Below, piece by piece: positions 33,930 to 45,241 of a DNA stretch of 64,000 bases. Within the stretch, counting starts at the first letter, position 1. The number at the start of each line of letters is the position of its first letter. Below the pieces are notes generated by a model that saw only the letters and a list, made by a program, of their open reading frames with translations, made no database searches and was not told the DNA's origin. This stretch comes from Evernia prunastri (taxonomy: Eukaryota > Ascomycota > Lecanoromycetes > Lecanorales > Parmeliaceae). The translations under genes and the position numbers were made by a program. Location of the stretch: positions 398,417-462,416 of the forward strand of contig NKYR01000013.1 of the NCBI GenBank assembly GCA_003184365.1. Reading direction: 5' to 3'.

Positions 33930-34150
33930 ATGGAAACGCTCGCATCTACACCGCAATCTATCAATGTAAGTCGCCGGTCCTTTTCCTTTACTTAGGCTAA
34001 GCATTTGTGACCACCAAACTGTGTACACACCAAGGGCAGAGCGACCTCTCCATTGACTACCTCGAAATTGCTGAGCTTTTCACCACTCTGTTCGTTCTCG
34101 CTGTCGGACGGGAAACCTTTAGTTCTGGATTTCGGAATGCACTTAGATAA
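33930..34150 (+). CDS. Candidate 48-residue protein split by one intron
   Basis: Exon 1 is 33930-33965 (METLASTPQSIN) and exon 2 is 34040-34150, joined in phase 0 over a 74-nt intron with a perfect GTAAGT donor, a CTAAG branch-like site and GGCAG acceptor. The spliced product continues SDLSIDYLEIAELFTTLFVL and ends RNALR; it has a hydrophobic middle, so a membrane association is possible. No family recognised. It diverges from the hydrolase, with 301 bp between starts. Support is the consensus splice sites and phase match only; chance cannot be excluded for so short a gene. Confidence 0.35.
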
Positions 34151-35526
34151 ATAGCTACGTAGAGTAAACATACCAATATGATCACGTCCCTGATTCTCCC
34201 TATATACTTGTCCCTTTGTCTGGCCCTTCTATATTCCTTATATCGCTTTATCTTACAATGGCTAGGTAAGACTTACATGTACGTATGATTCCGTGGCTGC
34301 TTATTCCGCCTTGTCATTGCCCCATGACCGGCTCCGTTCACGCATAAGCCATGCATGTCACAAAGCATCGTCTCTAATCAGGAAACAGGGGAAGCTTTTC
34401 GAGGCCAACAATCAAAGAATATCGGACTAATACGAGGCCAGGTGCAACTTCTGAGGTGAAGTATATTTACTTGGCCCCGCTGATCTTCCGGGCCTACTAT
34501 ACCTCGCTTTGCCTACCCCTACCTTGCTCTACTGTTAACTTATGCTGAGCAAGGCTTCAGGCCTATGCTGCTGCCTTGGAGCTGCCGGCTTGTGAAGATG
34601 GAACTAGAGCTTATCACCAATCTATGTTTGCTCTTCTGAATCGAAAGCCACGTTCTCGTCACAGGAGAAGCCTGTCTTAGTCTAGTCTATTGGATGATAT
34701 GTCAGCGTTTGCTTATTTGCCTAGTGCCTTCCATGCATTCCATGCATATTTAATCATTATTTTTGTTGAAAAGGCGGTGCAAAGAATGGAAAAATGGACT
34801 TATCATATTATATAACATACCACTCACAGCTACCCAAGCACCGTCAGGTACACAAAAACCAATCATAAATGAACCGGCTGTATCCACCTTCTCAACGTTG
34901 ACCTGAAGAAGAAGGGGGAAAAGGGGCGGGGGAAAAATAAAAAAAAAAGGGGGGGGGGGGGAGAGGAGAGTGAGATGGAGAAGAAGAAGAAGAGGAAGAG
35001 GAACAATAACAAGATCTGTCCACTTTGTCCTCAGAAGCCTCAAAGCATAGGTAGTAGTACGCTCTCTCAACGCCAAAATCCACAATCCTGTAGGCCCAGG
35101 TTTATACAGACTCTGCGCGCTTGCTTTTAATACACTTGCATGTGTTTATGTGTTTCGATAGAGAAAGCGTTTCTTTTCGTTCATTTTGCTTTTATGGCTT
35201 GGAGAGAGGTGGGGAAGGATGTCGAATATGCATGAAATGAAATCAGCTGTGTGGATTGGCATACTTACGATTGAACACCGCTTATGCCCCCGACGAAAGG
35301 AATCTCGAACTATCGCGCTGGGCTTTTGCACCACGGACTCAATCCCTGAGAGCAGAAAAGAGGAAGAGTAAGAGAACTCCGACGACTCCCGAAGTAGGCC
35401 ACGTGCTATTCATTTCACCATGGAATTTCCGGGCTTGGGGATCTGGGCTCACTGCTCCTAAAGACTAGGCACGACTCGAGTCATATCTGCGGCAAAGGTC
35501 CGTATGCTTCTCGGGAGATCCATCCA
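34151..35526. other. Intergenic with low-complexity sequence, no gene seen
   Basis: Contains the homopurine tract listed separately. Open frames across the tract (Ser/Pro/Phe-rich on the minus strand) are low-complexity artefacts. Confidence 0.45.
34905..35003 (+). repeat. Homopurine (GA-rich) low-complexity tract with poly-A and poly-G runs
   Basis: About 100 bp almost entirely of A and G on the plus strand: GAA repeats, an A run, a G run of more than ten, then GAA/GGA repeats. Such mirror-like purine tracts can form triplex or G-quadruplex structures and are prone to length change and sequencing error. Confidence 0.85.
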
Positions 35527-36400
35527 TCATCGTGAGCACGGACCCGAGTCCGTCCCGTTGCCGACGCATGCAATCGTTAGGCTGTCCATCCCGTTACCGC
35601 CACTGGGCGTGTCTGCCGCCAGCAGCTCCCTGTCCGGCTCCACCGGCACTCGGGACGGGAAATTCGTGCATCCTGCTCTCACGTCTTGGTGGGGGAGTTA
35701 CGTTAGTGTCCCTAACCTTTCTCAAAAACGAGGGGGGAAATAAAGAGAAAGGAGAAAAGGAAGGAAGAAAGAGGCAAGAGGTGAACGGGGATAGATAGGT
35801 AGAGTAGACCGATGGAAAGAAAGCCAATGAGAACCTACTCGACGCGAAGAATGCATAACTACTCGGATTCACGACCGCCCTCGCCGGTGGCAGCGCCAAA
35901 CACTCATTCGTATCCGTCACGTCCTTATCCGCCGGCATCGCCTGCCCCGGCATCAAGTCGCGAATATATATATCCGCAAGCGCCCGCACCAGCAGCCCAT
36001 ACTGCGTTGCGGGCGGGTACGACCGCGCATAGAACTGCGTCTCGGCGTGACTGACCACGGCGCAATCGTCTTGCTGCGGCGACGGCGCAAGCTCGAAGAA
36101 GCTCGGACATAGCAGGAATAGTTGCCGGGGGACAGGTATTAGTGGCCGCTCGGACGCGACGGGGGCGGGGGAGGCGGTCCGGAAGAAGGCCTTGTATGGG
36201 GCAGTTTTGGAGGTGGAGAGGAGGGCTGTTTGCAGGTACAGATAGGTCTGGTCGAGGAGGTTGACCACGTCCTGGCTCTTGGGGCCGCAGTTAAAGATGG
36301 TGTAGTTGCCGCTGGTGGTGGCGCCTCCGGTGAAGACGGCGAATAGGGGGAGGGCGAGGAAGAGGAAGAGGAAGAGGGTGGTGAGGGGAGTGGAGGGCAT
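35527..36400 (-). CDS. Secreted protein related to fungal metalloprotease-like proteins
   Basis: Two exons: 36400-35839 and 35684-35527, a 154-nt intron (donor GTAGGT, branch CTAACG, acceptor CCAAG), phase 1; 239 aa. I chose ATG 36400 (MPSTPLTTLFLFLFLALPLF) because it begins a clean signal peptide; the open frame continues upstream only as Arg/Ser-rich translated leader. The mature part has paired Cys and the segments YTIFNCGPKSQDVVNLLDQT, LFLLCPSFFELAP, ATQYGLLVRALADIYI and NECLALPPARAVVNPSSYAF. These resemble a family of secreted fungal proteins related to deuterolysin-like metalloproteases. No HExxH zinc motif is visible, so it may be inactive or non-catalytic. Splicing restores NVRAGCTNFPS and a final Cys pair, which supports the second exon. 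Confidence 0.65.
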
Positions 36401-38014
36401 GGTTTGAATGCTGTGGGGACGGTGCTGTTGTTCGTGATGAGTTAGACGAAGTCTCGAACTCTCTCTCTCTCTTCCATTTTTTCCTCTTCCTTTCTTTCTC
36501 CCCCACAAAGAGGCAAATTTGGCACCTGTCGCGTATTAGGAAAATGGTAGTTGGTCGTTCGTCTGCCCGCTTTTATTTGCGCAGTGCCGATAATAGAAAG
36601 GTAGTCGTATGCATGCATGCGACTGTTTCGACGCTTTGCAGCGGCGGAAAACTCGTCACAGTGGGACTATGTGTCATGTGATGTTAGCGAGATTCGATGT
36701 ATTATTACATACATGCGAGATAAAGGAGGCTTGGACATTATGCGGTATGTTAGAAAATAAAGAAGACTTGTACGTAGTAAGAAGAACTTGTTTGTATAAG
36801 TTCCTTGTTGGTAGATAGCTTCTCATCTAAATAAGAGAAAGCGAGGAAAGAAGAGAAGGTTGGAGAGAGGAATTGGATGTGCGTATACTGTCCATTTTTG
36901 GAATTTTTGCTAGAGGGACGAGTGAGGCTGCTGTGTTCCATCATTGAAGAAGAGAGGGTAAAGGACGATGAGGAGAGAAGAGAAGGGATGAAGGTCGATC
37001 CCGTTGACAGGGCGTAGTAGGGTACCCCCCCACAATGATGCATGCAACAAGACAGCAAGTGGATCTACACCGATGTGTATAGCCTCATTTTCTTGAGGCG
37101 ATGCGATTGGTCAGATCTATTGATAGATAGATTACGTACTCTCGCATAGTTGGCCCACTAAGGGCTGACTGCAGGGTAGTATGACTTAATCAATCAATCA
37201 ATCATCACAAACGTTGCAATTCTCGGCGCGGCGAAATTTGCCGATTACCTACCTGTATAAGGTAGTATGTCAAATACCCTTGTATCTCTAATATCTGAAA
37301 TCCATTGCTCGTAGTGCTTCAAGTATTGTATACATCGCTTAGCACGTTCTTTGGTGTTTCGAACTGCTTCCGATAAACGCAGCCAGGTTACTGCCAGGCT
37401 CCGCAAAGCGCGCCAGGCTGAAACCATAACGTTGAGACTTGAGGTCAAAGTTGCTGAGCCAAAACCGCATACACTAGGTTAAGCTGATCTGAGAGGGTGT
37501 CCTTGGGTTGATTTAAGCGGTGCACACGTATCTACTTGGAGTGGGTGGGCAGTTGGTCGTACGAGTACGTAGAGTATAGGCAAGGTTCTCAGTGACGGAC
37601 TAAATCACAGGTGATCACTCTAACTTACTCATAAGCATACCTGAAGCAAAACTGTTCCGCTCTTCCTTACGCTTCTTCATCTTTCCGTCCTCCAATCGAG
37701 TATCCCACATACTCGTACCGTCTCTTATGTATCTCCCACCACAGCATCATCATTACTGCTCTTAACCGATGATCTGGTAGTTCATGAATTTCGGCCGGAC
37801 TCGTGCGTATGCCTTAATCGTGGATCGTCTTGCATCGGTCCATAACGAATAACGGGCCGCGAATAACGGGCCGTAGATATGAGGAGTCTACCATTATCAA
37901 GGCTGAGTCCATCTCATCTCCACGGTCGGTGCTTTATTCCGGCTGTACCACATCAGCATCGAACATCTTCAATAAAGTACTTTACATCTTGCACTTCCTA
38001 CTGTCTCCGTAACC
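36401..38014. other. 1.6-kb intergenic region, no gene seen
   Basis: CT-rich microsatellite near 36455-36490, an ATCA/CAAT repeat near 37190-37206 and a 16-bp tandem duplication near 37845-37875. Short frames have no protein features. It should hold the promoters of the secreted-protein gene (left) and the P450 gene (right). Confidence 0.45.
37845..37875 (+). repeat. Short tandem duplication in the P450 upstream region
   Basis: The unit GAATAACGGGCCG is present twice in a row, about 140-170 bp before the P450 ATG. It could be chance or a duplicated regulator site. Confidence 0.5.
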
Positions 38015-39712
38015 ATGTTCCCTCCATTGATGTATCTATTGACTGCAACACTTGCCATCAGTGTCACTGGTCATGTACTTTATGGTCTTCTCCGGGTCAT
38101 CTTCTGCAGGCCACCACAAGGATTGCAGCGTATACCAGGACCCAAGGGCCATATTCTTTTCGGCAACATAGCGCAACTAAGTGTTCGACCACAGCGCGAG
38201 TTCCAGCAATGGGCGCGTATATACGGCGAGCTTTTCCAAATTCGACTCGGCTTGACAAATTGGATTTATGTAAATAGCATCCAGGCTACGCGAGAGATTT
38301 TTGACAAGCAATCCGCACACACCGCATCGAGACTACCAACACCAGTCGCTAATGACCTTATCGGAGGAGACATGCGCTTTGTTTTGATGGCGGATAATGC
38401 GAAATGGAAATCGCTGAGAGGAATCACCCACAAATCGCTCAAGCCATCAAAATCGATAACGTACATGCCCAACCAAGACTTAGAGGCGAAACAGCTTGTT
38501 TACGACCTCCTTGTGAACAACGGAGACGGTAGCCAGTTCTATACGCATGTGAGGCGGTTTGCAACGAGTGGCATCATGAAAACTACATACGGATGGAGAC
38601 TTTCCACCTGGGTATCTAATCCGTTTCTCGATATCATGGAGAGCAACGGTCATGTTGACGATAGTAGGACTGCGAAGACATCAAAGCAATATACGAGATA
38701 CTTCACCAACTGTCGGATAGCATGGTCCCAGGAACCTACATCGCCGATGCAGTGCCTTTTCTGTCACGCCTACCCAAATGTTTACAATGGTGGAGGAAGG
38801 ATGCCCTAAAACAACTGGACTATCAGACCTCGGTCTGGATGAAATACTGGAATCGTCTGAAAGAAGACGTTGAAGCTGGCAAAGCTTACGAGTCCTTCGG
38901 CAAGCAATTAATGGAAGATAAGCAAGGAATGACTGAGCTTGAGAAGGCCTTCCTTGCAGGGTGTAAGTGATAAGTTCCACCGCGGCTAGAAAACGCTGCT
39001 GACCATTCTATTCTTCAAAGCATTGCTCGAAGCCGGCGCAGAGACGATCTCCACAACCATGAATTCTTGTCTTAGATACCTAGCTATGAACCCCGATGTC
39101 CAAGCACGTGCACATGAAGAGCTTGACAGAGTCATAGGCGGCTCCCGCGCACCCGACTTTTCTGACCAAGGGCGACTGCCGTACATCGAAGCTTGCTTGA
39201 GGGAGACCTCCCGCCTTCGCCCTCCCACTAACAACGGTGTCCTCCATTACACAACAGCAGACCTATCCTACAAAGGCTTCTTCATTCCCAAGAACACCGT
39301 CGTGGCTATAAACCAGTACGCCATCTTCTATGATCCTGCCCACTACGGAGACCCGGAGAAATTCTGGCCCCAGCGGTTCTTACAAATTGACGGGAGCGCT
39401 GCCAGCAACGACGACGACAAATCTAACGCCCCTAACCGCTGGGTGTTTGGGGCGGGCCGGCGAATCTGCCCTGGTATGCATTTTGCTGTCAACAGCATGT
39501 ACATTGCGCTGGCCAAGGTGCTGTGGGCGTTTGAGATCCGCAAACCCCTGGATACACTCGGCCGAGAAATGGATCTAGATGTCTCTCATGAGGCGTACGA
39601 GGATGGTCGCTTCACAGTTCCGAAACGGTACAGATTGAGGTTTATCTGCAAAAGTCCTGAGACCACAGCGATCGTGCGGAAGGACTGGGAGAAGGCTATG
39701 GACGCAGTGTAG
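38015..39712 (+). CDS. Cytochrome P450 monooxygenase
   Basis: Three exons: 38015-38611, 38668-38962 and 39021-39712; introns 56 nt (GTATCT...AGTAG, phase 0) and 58 nt (GTAAGT...CAAAG, phase 1); 527 aa, the usual P450 length. It has an N-terminal membrane anchor (MYLLTATLAISVTGHVLYGL) and the Pro hinge RIPGPKGHILFGN. Intron 1 removes an apparent frameshift and gives KTTYGWRLSTWDCEDIKAIY. The I-helix oxygen-binding motif is EAGAETIST. ExxR is in EACLRETSRLRP, followed by the meander (FWPQRF). The heme loop FGAGRRICPG has the thiolate Cys at about residue 447. All catalytic elements are present, so it should be active with a P450 reductase at the ER. The substrate is unknown. It is convergent with the DOMON-b561 gene. 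Confidence 0.92.
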
Positions 39713-40561
39713 GATCTGGTTTGGCGAAAGCCTCTTGGCATACTTCAAGGAGGTTAGAAAGGCTGTCTTTTCATTCTAGTTCCGGTTCTTTTCCATTGAA
39801 GGCCATGCAAAATACAATTACCACAATGAAAACTTCTGCACTTCGCAGTTCAAGGAATCGTGGCCTCCTAGAGTAGTCAGGTTCCGAGGAGATCGGACCG
39901 CAGAGCGACAAGTAGCGAGACGCCATGGCAGAGAAAAGTTGCCAAGTAAGCGCTGGTAATGCGGATTCCAGGCAATAGCTGAATTGGAAATAAGTGAAAG
40001 ACCGTCCTATATTACTAGACATACCGTCTTCAAAATGTTTTCGGATCGATAATTTTCCGGAGGCCGCGCGGTGCTGGCCCGGAAGTTTCCCTAACTGGCA
40101 CTCTGTTCAGTGCCTACACCTGGGGATTTTCATGAAAGTAGTATTAACAGCAGCCCACCAACACTTTATGAATAATGATAAAGAAGTCTATATGATATCA
40201 GATCGTCAAGTACATTGTAAAGTATGCGCTACATTTCGCGCCATTCAGCATCTGAGTTAAAAAATCTTCTAATTATCACCTTGTGGGCCGACAATTCACA
40301 CCCTACCCCGGATCACGTCTTCCTGATACGCTCCCCGGGTAGTCTCAAAAAAGGTTATAGATTATCAGAATCGATAAACTGAGTAGGATGTGACTCGGGT
40401 CGACATAGGGGTTTGAGGGGTTGCAAAAGTAGATCCCCTAAAGGGGTGGAACATGATATCTTGCAATTCCAGATGCCTAAGAATGATAACTTATCAATTT
40501 ATATGCTTGTAAGATATGGAAAAGCAAGATAGAGTATAATATCGTAATTCACCCGGTCCGA
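39713..40561. other. Convergent 3' region between P450 and DOMON-b561 genes
   Basis: 849 bp, AT-leaning after 40140. No supportable gene. Confidence 0.45.
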
Positions 40562-42120
40562 TCACACATGGCTAAACGAAGCAGGGCCCACACCTAGGCT
40601 GTCCTCTCCGCGCCTAGGCCCGTACCCATTCACCTCGTCACCTGGCGTATTGTAGCGACTCAATGCGATAGTTGACGGCTCTGAAGAGGCTGGTGGCACG
40701 GCCGAGCGTTTGCTTCTCCTAGCTCCGAAGTAGACGATGGCTAGCGTGATAGCCAATACAACGATGGCTATTACTGCAATGCCTATCGTTTCGGGCGTGT
40801 ATCCTGCTAGAGAGAAACCGCTGGGGAAGGTCAGCCATGTCGCTCCAATCAAATGAGCAGAGAGGAGATGGACTGATCTGACTCACAGCACTGCATTCAC
40901 CATTCCTAACACAATCACCGTCCTCCCAGTCCAGATATGGGAATGCGACACCGCTGTCCTTTGCCCAGTCTTTTTGTAGTTCCGATGATGTTGATATCCT
41001 AGTAATGCCTGAATGATTAGAGCAACAACAGCAAGTATGCCAATAATCTGATGTCCTTGGTCGAAAGTATCATACTCCGGATCCATAGCGCTAAACGTAA
41101 TGGCGATGATTAGGCCGAGCACGCATATCAGAGTAGCAAAGATCTGAAGCATCCAATGGACTCTGACCCACTTGAACCAACGCAAAGCGACCACTCCGAG
41201 GGGAAAAAGGAGTAGGAATGAACCCGCGAGGCAAACCGCATGGATGATGATGAGCGCTGGTACAGAACCCGGTAAGGGCGTCACACTGGTGTCGGCTTTC
41301 CCGGAAATTGATGGTGTGGCGGTTGAGTTGGATCGTGTAGCTGTCATGTTCACGAAGAAGACACCTAGTTGGAGGTGTTAGTCGTTCCAAAGCTGCAAGT
41401 TCTCAGGGCGGCAAACCATAATTCGAGTGTTGGTTGATGTTTGCATTTTGCGAGTCAGATGAGACGGCATTGCCTCCCGTATCGCCTGGCCCAACAGCCC
41501 AGATCCAGGGTTGTTTATGGGAAGACAAGTCGACCGAATTGTGACTTTCATGCCCGGCACAGTTTCGACAGACGATGTTGGCTGTCATTACTGAGTTTTC
41601 GATGCTTGATGATTGGACCGTCAGGTCGACATTGGACAAAGGCGATGGTGTATTGTGGGCACTGGCGGTCTTAGACTTTATGCAGCGGTGATTGGAGGTC
41701 TGACATACGAAGTAGACCTCACGCTAAGTGTGACTCCTTGAAGGAATGTTAACTCTGTTCCGAGGACGCAGAAAATGAACGACTTACCATTGCCTTGAGT
41801 TGATGGATACATGATGAACATCAATGCACCATCCATCTTGTCTCCAATGCCGACTGCACCCCATCCGGCACTTTTCGGAGCGGATACCTGGAAGAGAAGA
41901 TCTGTCGAGGTGGCATTCTGAGAGGTAGAAAGTGCAAAGCCGAGGTTTGAGGAGGTATCGTAGAATTTCGCATCACTGCCGAACGCACGAGTTGACAGAG
42001 CTAAAGGGAATCATGAGCCTTGTATGCGATTGGGCAAAGTCGCAAGAGGTGGTAAGATGGGTACTTACACAGAAAATGCACCATGAAAAGCATGAGCGCC
42101 TTGCTATAGCAGGAAAACAT
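40562..42120 (-). CDS. DOMON - cytochrome b561 transmembrane redox protein
   Basis: Six exons: 42120-42069, 42000-41788, 41736-41723 (only 14 nt), 41669-41417, 41364-40887 and 40820-40562; 422 aa with all phases closing. The first exon encodes a signal peptide (MFSCYSKALMLFMVHFL). The DOMON domain, a beta-sandwich heme or sugar-binding module like the cytochrome domain of cellobiose dehydrogenase, runs from SDAKFYDTSSNLGFALSTS through GWGAVGIGDKMDGALMFIMY to PWIWAVGPG, with paired Cys (IVCRNCAGHES). The b561 domain follows with helices and candidate heme-ligand His (IIHAVCLAGSF, HWMLQIF, GHQIIGI, YQHHRNY, HSHIWTGR), a last helix and a basic cytosolic tail. It is expected to pass electrons across a membrane. 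The tiny third exon and its neighbouring acceptor (CTAAG at 41670) are the least certain part of the model. Confidence 0.85.
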
Positions 42121-44581
42121 GTTTCTATACTAGAAAAGCCAAATTGAGTTTTCTGTTATCTGTTACTTATTGCTTGTTCTGTGTACGAGTACCGTTATTT
42201 AATTAGAAAGTTGCCAAGACATTGTGCGACGTGCCGTTGCTCAACAAGAGCGATAGCCAATCAGCAGCTCGGCATTTGCAATCATATATTCATAACCACA
42301 TTGGCACATATTCGTCAGTAGTCTGTCTACTTCCATCTGCTTTCAATTACTTAGTGCTGACGACGTATCAACGTCGTCGATACGTGGAACATGCCAATCA
42401 TGAAAGGTCCGACTTTGGGCGGAGAAAACATTGACCACTTCCTATACACCCTCTTCTACATTACTCCGTGTATATTCGGTCAAAAAGAAGTCGCTGCGAG
42501 GGGAGGAGCGTTGTCACATACGTGAGAAACGTTGCGTAAAAGGAGAGTACGCTCTACCAAGCTCGCTACCGATCAAAATTCCTTGGACCACATAGGTAAT
42601 TCTATTGGCTGGTGGGCTGAGGCAGGAACAGTCTACCTTATTTATAGTAAAATTCGACGTGGGGCGCAGCTCTAATGCACACACTCTCTTTTGGATTTTG
42701 AACATGCATGTCTAAGGTCCTGATCCACAGCCTGATCGCCTGAGAACCCGATGCAAACGCGCAATGCCACCAATCAGCATCACTTTTACTAATCGAAGCC
42801 GCATCATTCGCTGCTACGATAATAGCAACGAAACCGAAGTTGAAGTGGATCGACAGCCTTAACGGTCTCAAAGACAGAATTAACAAACAAGATCGTTGTC
42901 CTCCGCGCCGCACGGGATGATTTTTTACTGAGCTTACGGACCGACGTCAGTACTACGACATATTTCAGGAGAAGGCCGCTTCCACCGGGCATGAGCTTCA
43001 TCCGGACCCCGGACCCCTTGTATACATCTCTGGCGAATGCGGAGGGCACTCACACCGAGTGCAGTGATGCAAAGGTTGCGCGGCATTTCCTGTGGCTTGT
43101 CTCGCAAGCCATCAGGTCGTCTTGTGCGATTCTGATTATGTGCGCCTTGGGGAAAATCCGAGTGCAAAGGTTCAACGTGGGTTAGCCGGTGAAAACATCA
43201 AACGCGGGCGAAATACAGATTTATAAAAAAAACATAGGAATCCTTACATTTTCATTTCCCCGGGGGATGATACTGTTATTTATAAATCCCAGGGGTATGA
43301 ATTGGTAAGTTGCTATCATCTACCAGACCCTTGATAGGTTTCCTAGAGGTAGGGTCCCTTGGTTATGAAGAAACTGATGACGATGACGCTCTGTGATTGC
43401 ACTCCTTGTACGTACGACGATATTGACATGTAAGGTGCGCAATAAGTCATTTTTAACAAAGTCAAATTCTGTGGTCTAAAACCCGAACCAAATGAACGAG
43501 TTGATATACTTATCCTAACGGCAACAAATCATTCGGCTCCAGGATTTATTGCGGTAAACACAACGCTTTATTTCCATGTGCCATATGCGGCCTTTTCTTG
43601 AGTTCAGAGAGTCGCCCATACCACTTTCTTACGTATAGCAAGTTTTACAGAGCCTTTGGCGAGATATCTGGCCTGATCTCAGACCCCAGCACATTCATGT
43701 GGATGAGGTGTCTCTCATTCTTGTCGGTTTTGGGCTTTCAATGTTTGAGAACGCAGATCATTCTTTCAAATCACGCTTTCGATTGGGAGCAGGTTTGTAC
43801 TTGGCTCATGAATGTGAAGATTACGAGAGGGTTTTTAAGAAACATACCGTAAGCCGGCCAGGTGACTTTTGGTCAGTTGGCTGTATCGTGCCTGAGATGA
43901 GATCCCAGTACTGATAGACAGAAGAGATTTGGGCTCCACTGCGAATGACAGCCACGAGGTCCATGCCAACCGGTCAGCTCCGTGAAATATTAGTTACTCA
44001 GGCGCCGTACTGTCTATCGGAGGAGCACTACCTATGCTTTGATGGAATCCCACCTTGCATATTCTGAAAATCTAATTCCGGTAGCTATACACATCTCTCC
44101 GGCTTCGCCTGATATAGACGCATGACCCTCAAAGACAAAGGGCAGTTTATGAACCTTACTGATCAGAGAGCATGACAAGTTCTGGTGTTGATTTGTTATT
44201 CACGGACAGTTGCTTTTATGCTGATATCAATAGCTATCTGAGGTTCAATAGATATTGGTGGAGTGTCTAGATCATTCCATGCATCCTTCCATGCATATCC
44301 ATTCTTTTCCATCCTTCTCCATGCATATCCAGCCTTTCATCTGATGTTTGCCATACATCCTTCCACGCATGTTCATTCTTTCATATTATGTTTGCTATGC
44401 ATTCTTTGTTGGCCATGAGGTCTTATACCCTTATCCATCCACCCTAGATCATCATTGCTTACCATGACTACCAACTGCACATATTGAGAAGTATCTTCCC
44501 ATCCCTGAGGCCGCAGCTATCTTCACCGATGTTGACACAACACCAAAACCTCACAATCAAAAGTCATTGCTCGCAGGCATC
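42121..44581. other. 2.5-kb gene-poor region
   Basis: No open frame with convincing protein character on either strand; several 60-90 codon frames were read and discarded. The sequence around 43200-43330 is AT-rich. It contains the ATGCATATCCATTC-like repeats near 44275-44400. Confidence 0.45.
44272..44405 (+). repeat. Degenerate tandem repeats built on TCCATGCATATCCATTC
   Basis: A unit of roughly 16-20 bp containing CCATGCAT or CCATACAT with CATCCTTC recurs about six times with variation, for example near 44276, 44291, 44319, 44346 and 44364. It lies 180-300 bp upstream of the broken 2EXR gene. It looks like a decayed minisatellite. Confidence 0.7.
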
Positions 44582-45241
44582 ATGCCCCTCCCAGAGCCCC
44601 GATTCGATTTCCTCGCTTTACCTCCAGAGATCCGTCTTCACTTCTACGAATGCGTCCTCACCTGCAAGCCGCAGGTCATGCCAGACGTAAAACCTCGGGC
44701 GGATCGCTCCATTGCTCCAACCATCCTTCGGACGTGCAAGAAGATCTACCGCGAAGCCTCTCCGGCTCTCTACTCGAAGAACAAATTCCTGATCGCCGAG
44801 CCGGATCGAATCCTCAGATGGCTATCGTAAATCGGTCGGGTGAACACCAGCCTTCTCAAGAGCATCCGCATTTTCCCTCATGCCGTCTACTACACCCAAG
44901 ACACCTTCTTCGGCAATGCTAGCGTGAGTCGCTTCTGGTACCAGCTGCTCGATCGTCTGGCACGAGAAGCTACGGGGCTTCGACGTGTCTATATCAATTG
45001 GGATTCGGATGAGACGTCCAACCACTTTGGAGCCGGCAAGGATGTGCGTTTCGTGCGGGAGTTGGCCAAGATCCAAGGACTAGAGAGCATGGTTGTGAAT
45101 GGGTACTACGGGGTACATTGGCCGAGGTACATGGCAGAGACTATGGGAGTGCCAGTGCAGGAGAGGGGCTACGAAGACGATCAGGGGTATTTGCAATCCT
45201 TGAGGAGATACCAACGCGGCACGGAGAATCTGTTTCCCTAG
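44582..45241 (+). pseudogene. 2EXR/F-box-like gene interrupted by one in-frame stop
   Basis: From ATG 44582 (MPLPEPRFDFLALPPEIRLH) the frame runs through a typical 2EXR start and TILRTCKKIYREASPALYSK to RWLS, then TAA at 44828-44830. The very same frame resumes after that single codon with IGRVNTSLLKSIRIFPHAVY and stays open to 45241, ending RYQRGTENLFP. Relatives as I recall them have Gln-Ile-Gly or similar at this point, so CAA to TAA is the simplest history. The full length would be 219 codons. No splice sites flank the stop. The protein family is fungal-specific and expanded; loss of one copy is likely tolerated. Readthrough or a real stop with a truncated 82-residue product are the alternatives. 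Confidence 0.75.

Noticed and set aside
34750..35085. Minus-strand open frames rich in Ser, Pro, Leu and Phe
   Set aside because: They are translations of the homopurine tract and have no start context, splice logic or domain.
38600..38725. Apparent frameshift in the P450 gene between exon 1 and the MVPGTYIADA region
   Set aside because: A 56-nt intron (38612-38667, GTATCT to AGTAG) in phase 0 removes it and yields the family sequence STWDCEDIKAIY; the gene is intact.
42222..43914. Several 60-90 codon frames on both strands
   Set aside because: No family resemblance, no consistent splice sites, and AT-rich interruptions; treated as noncoding.
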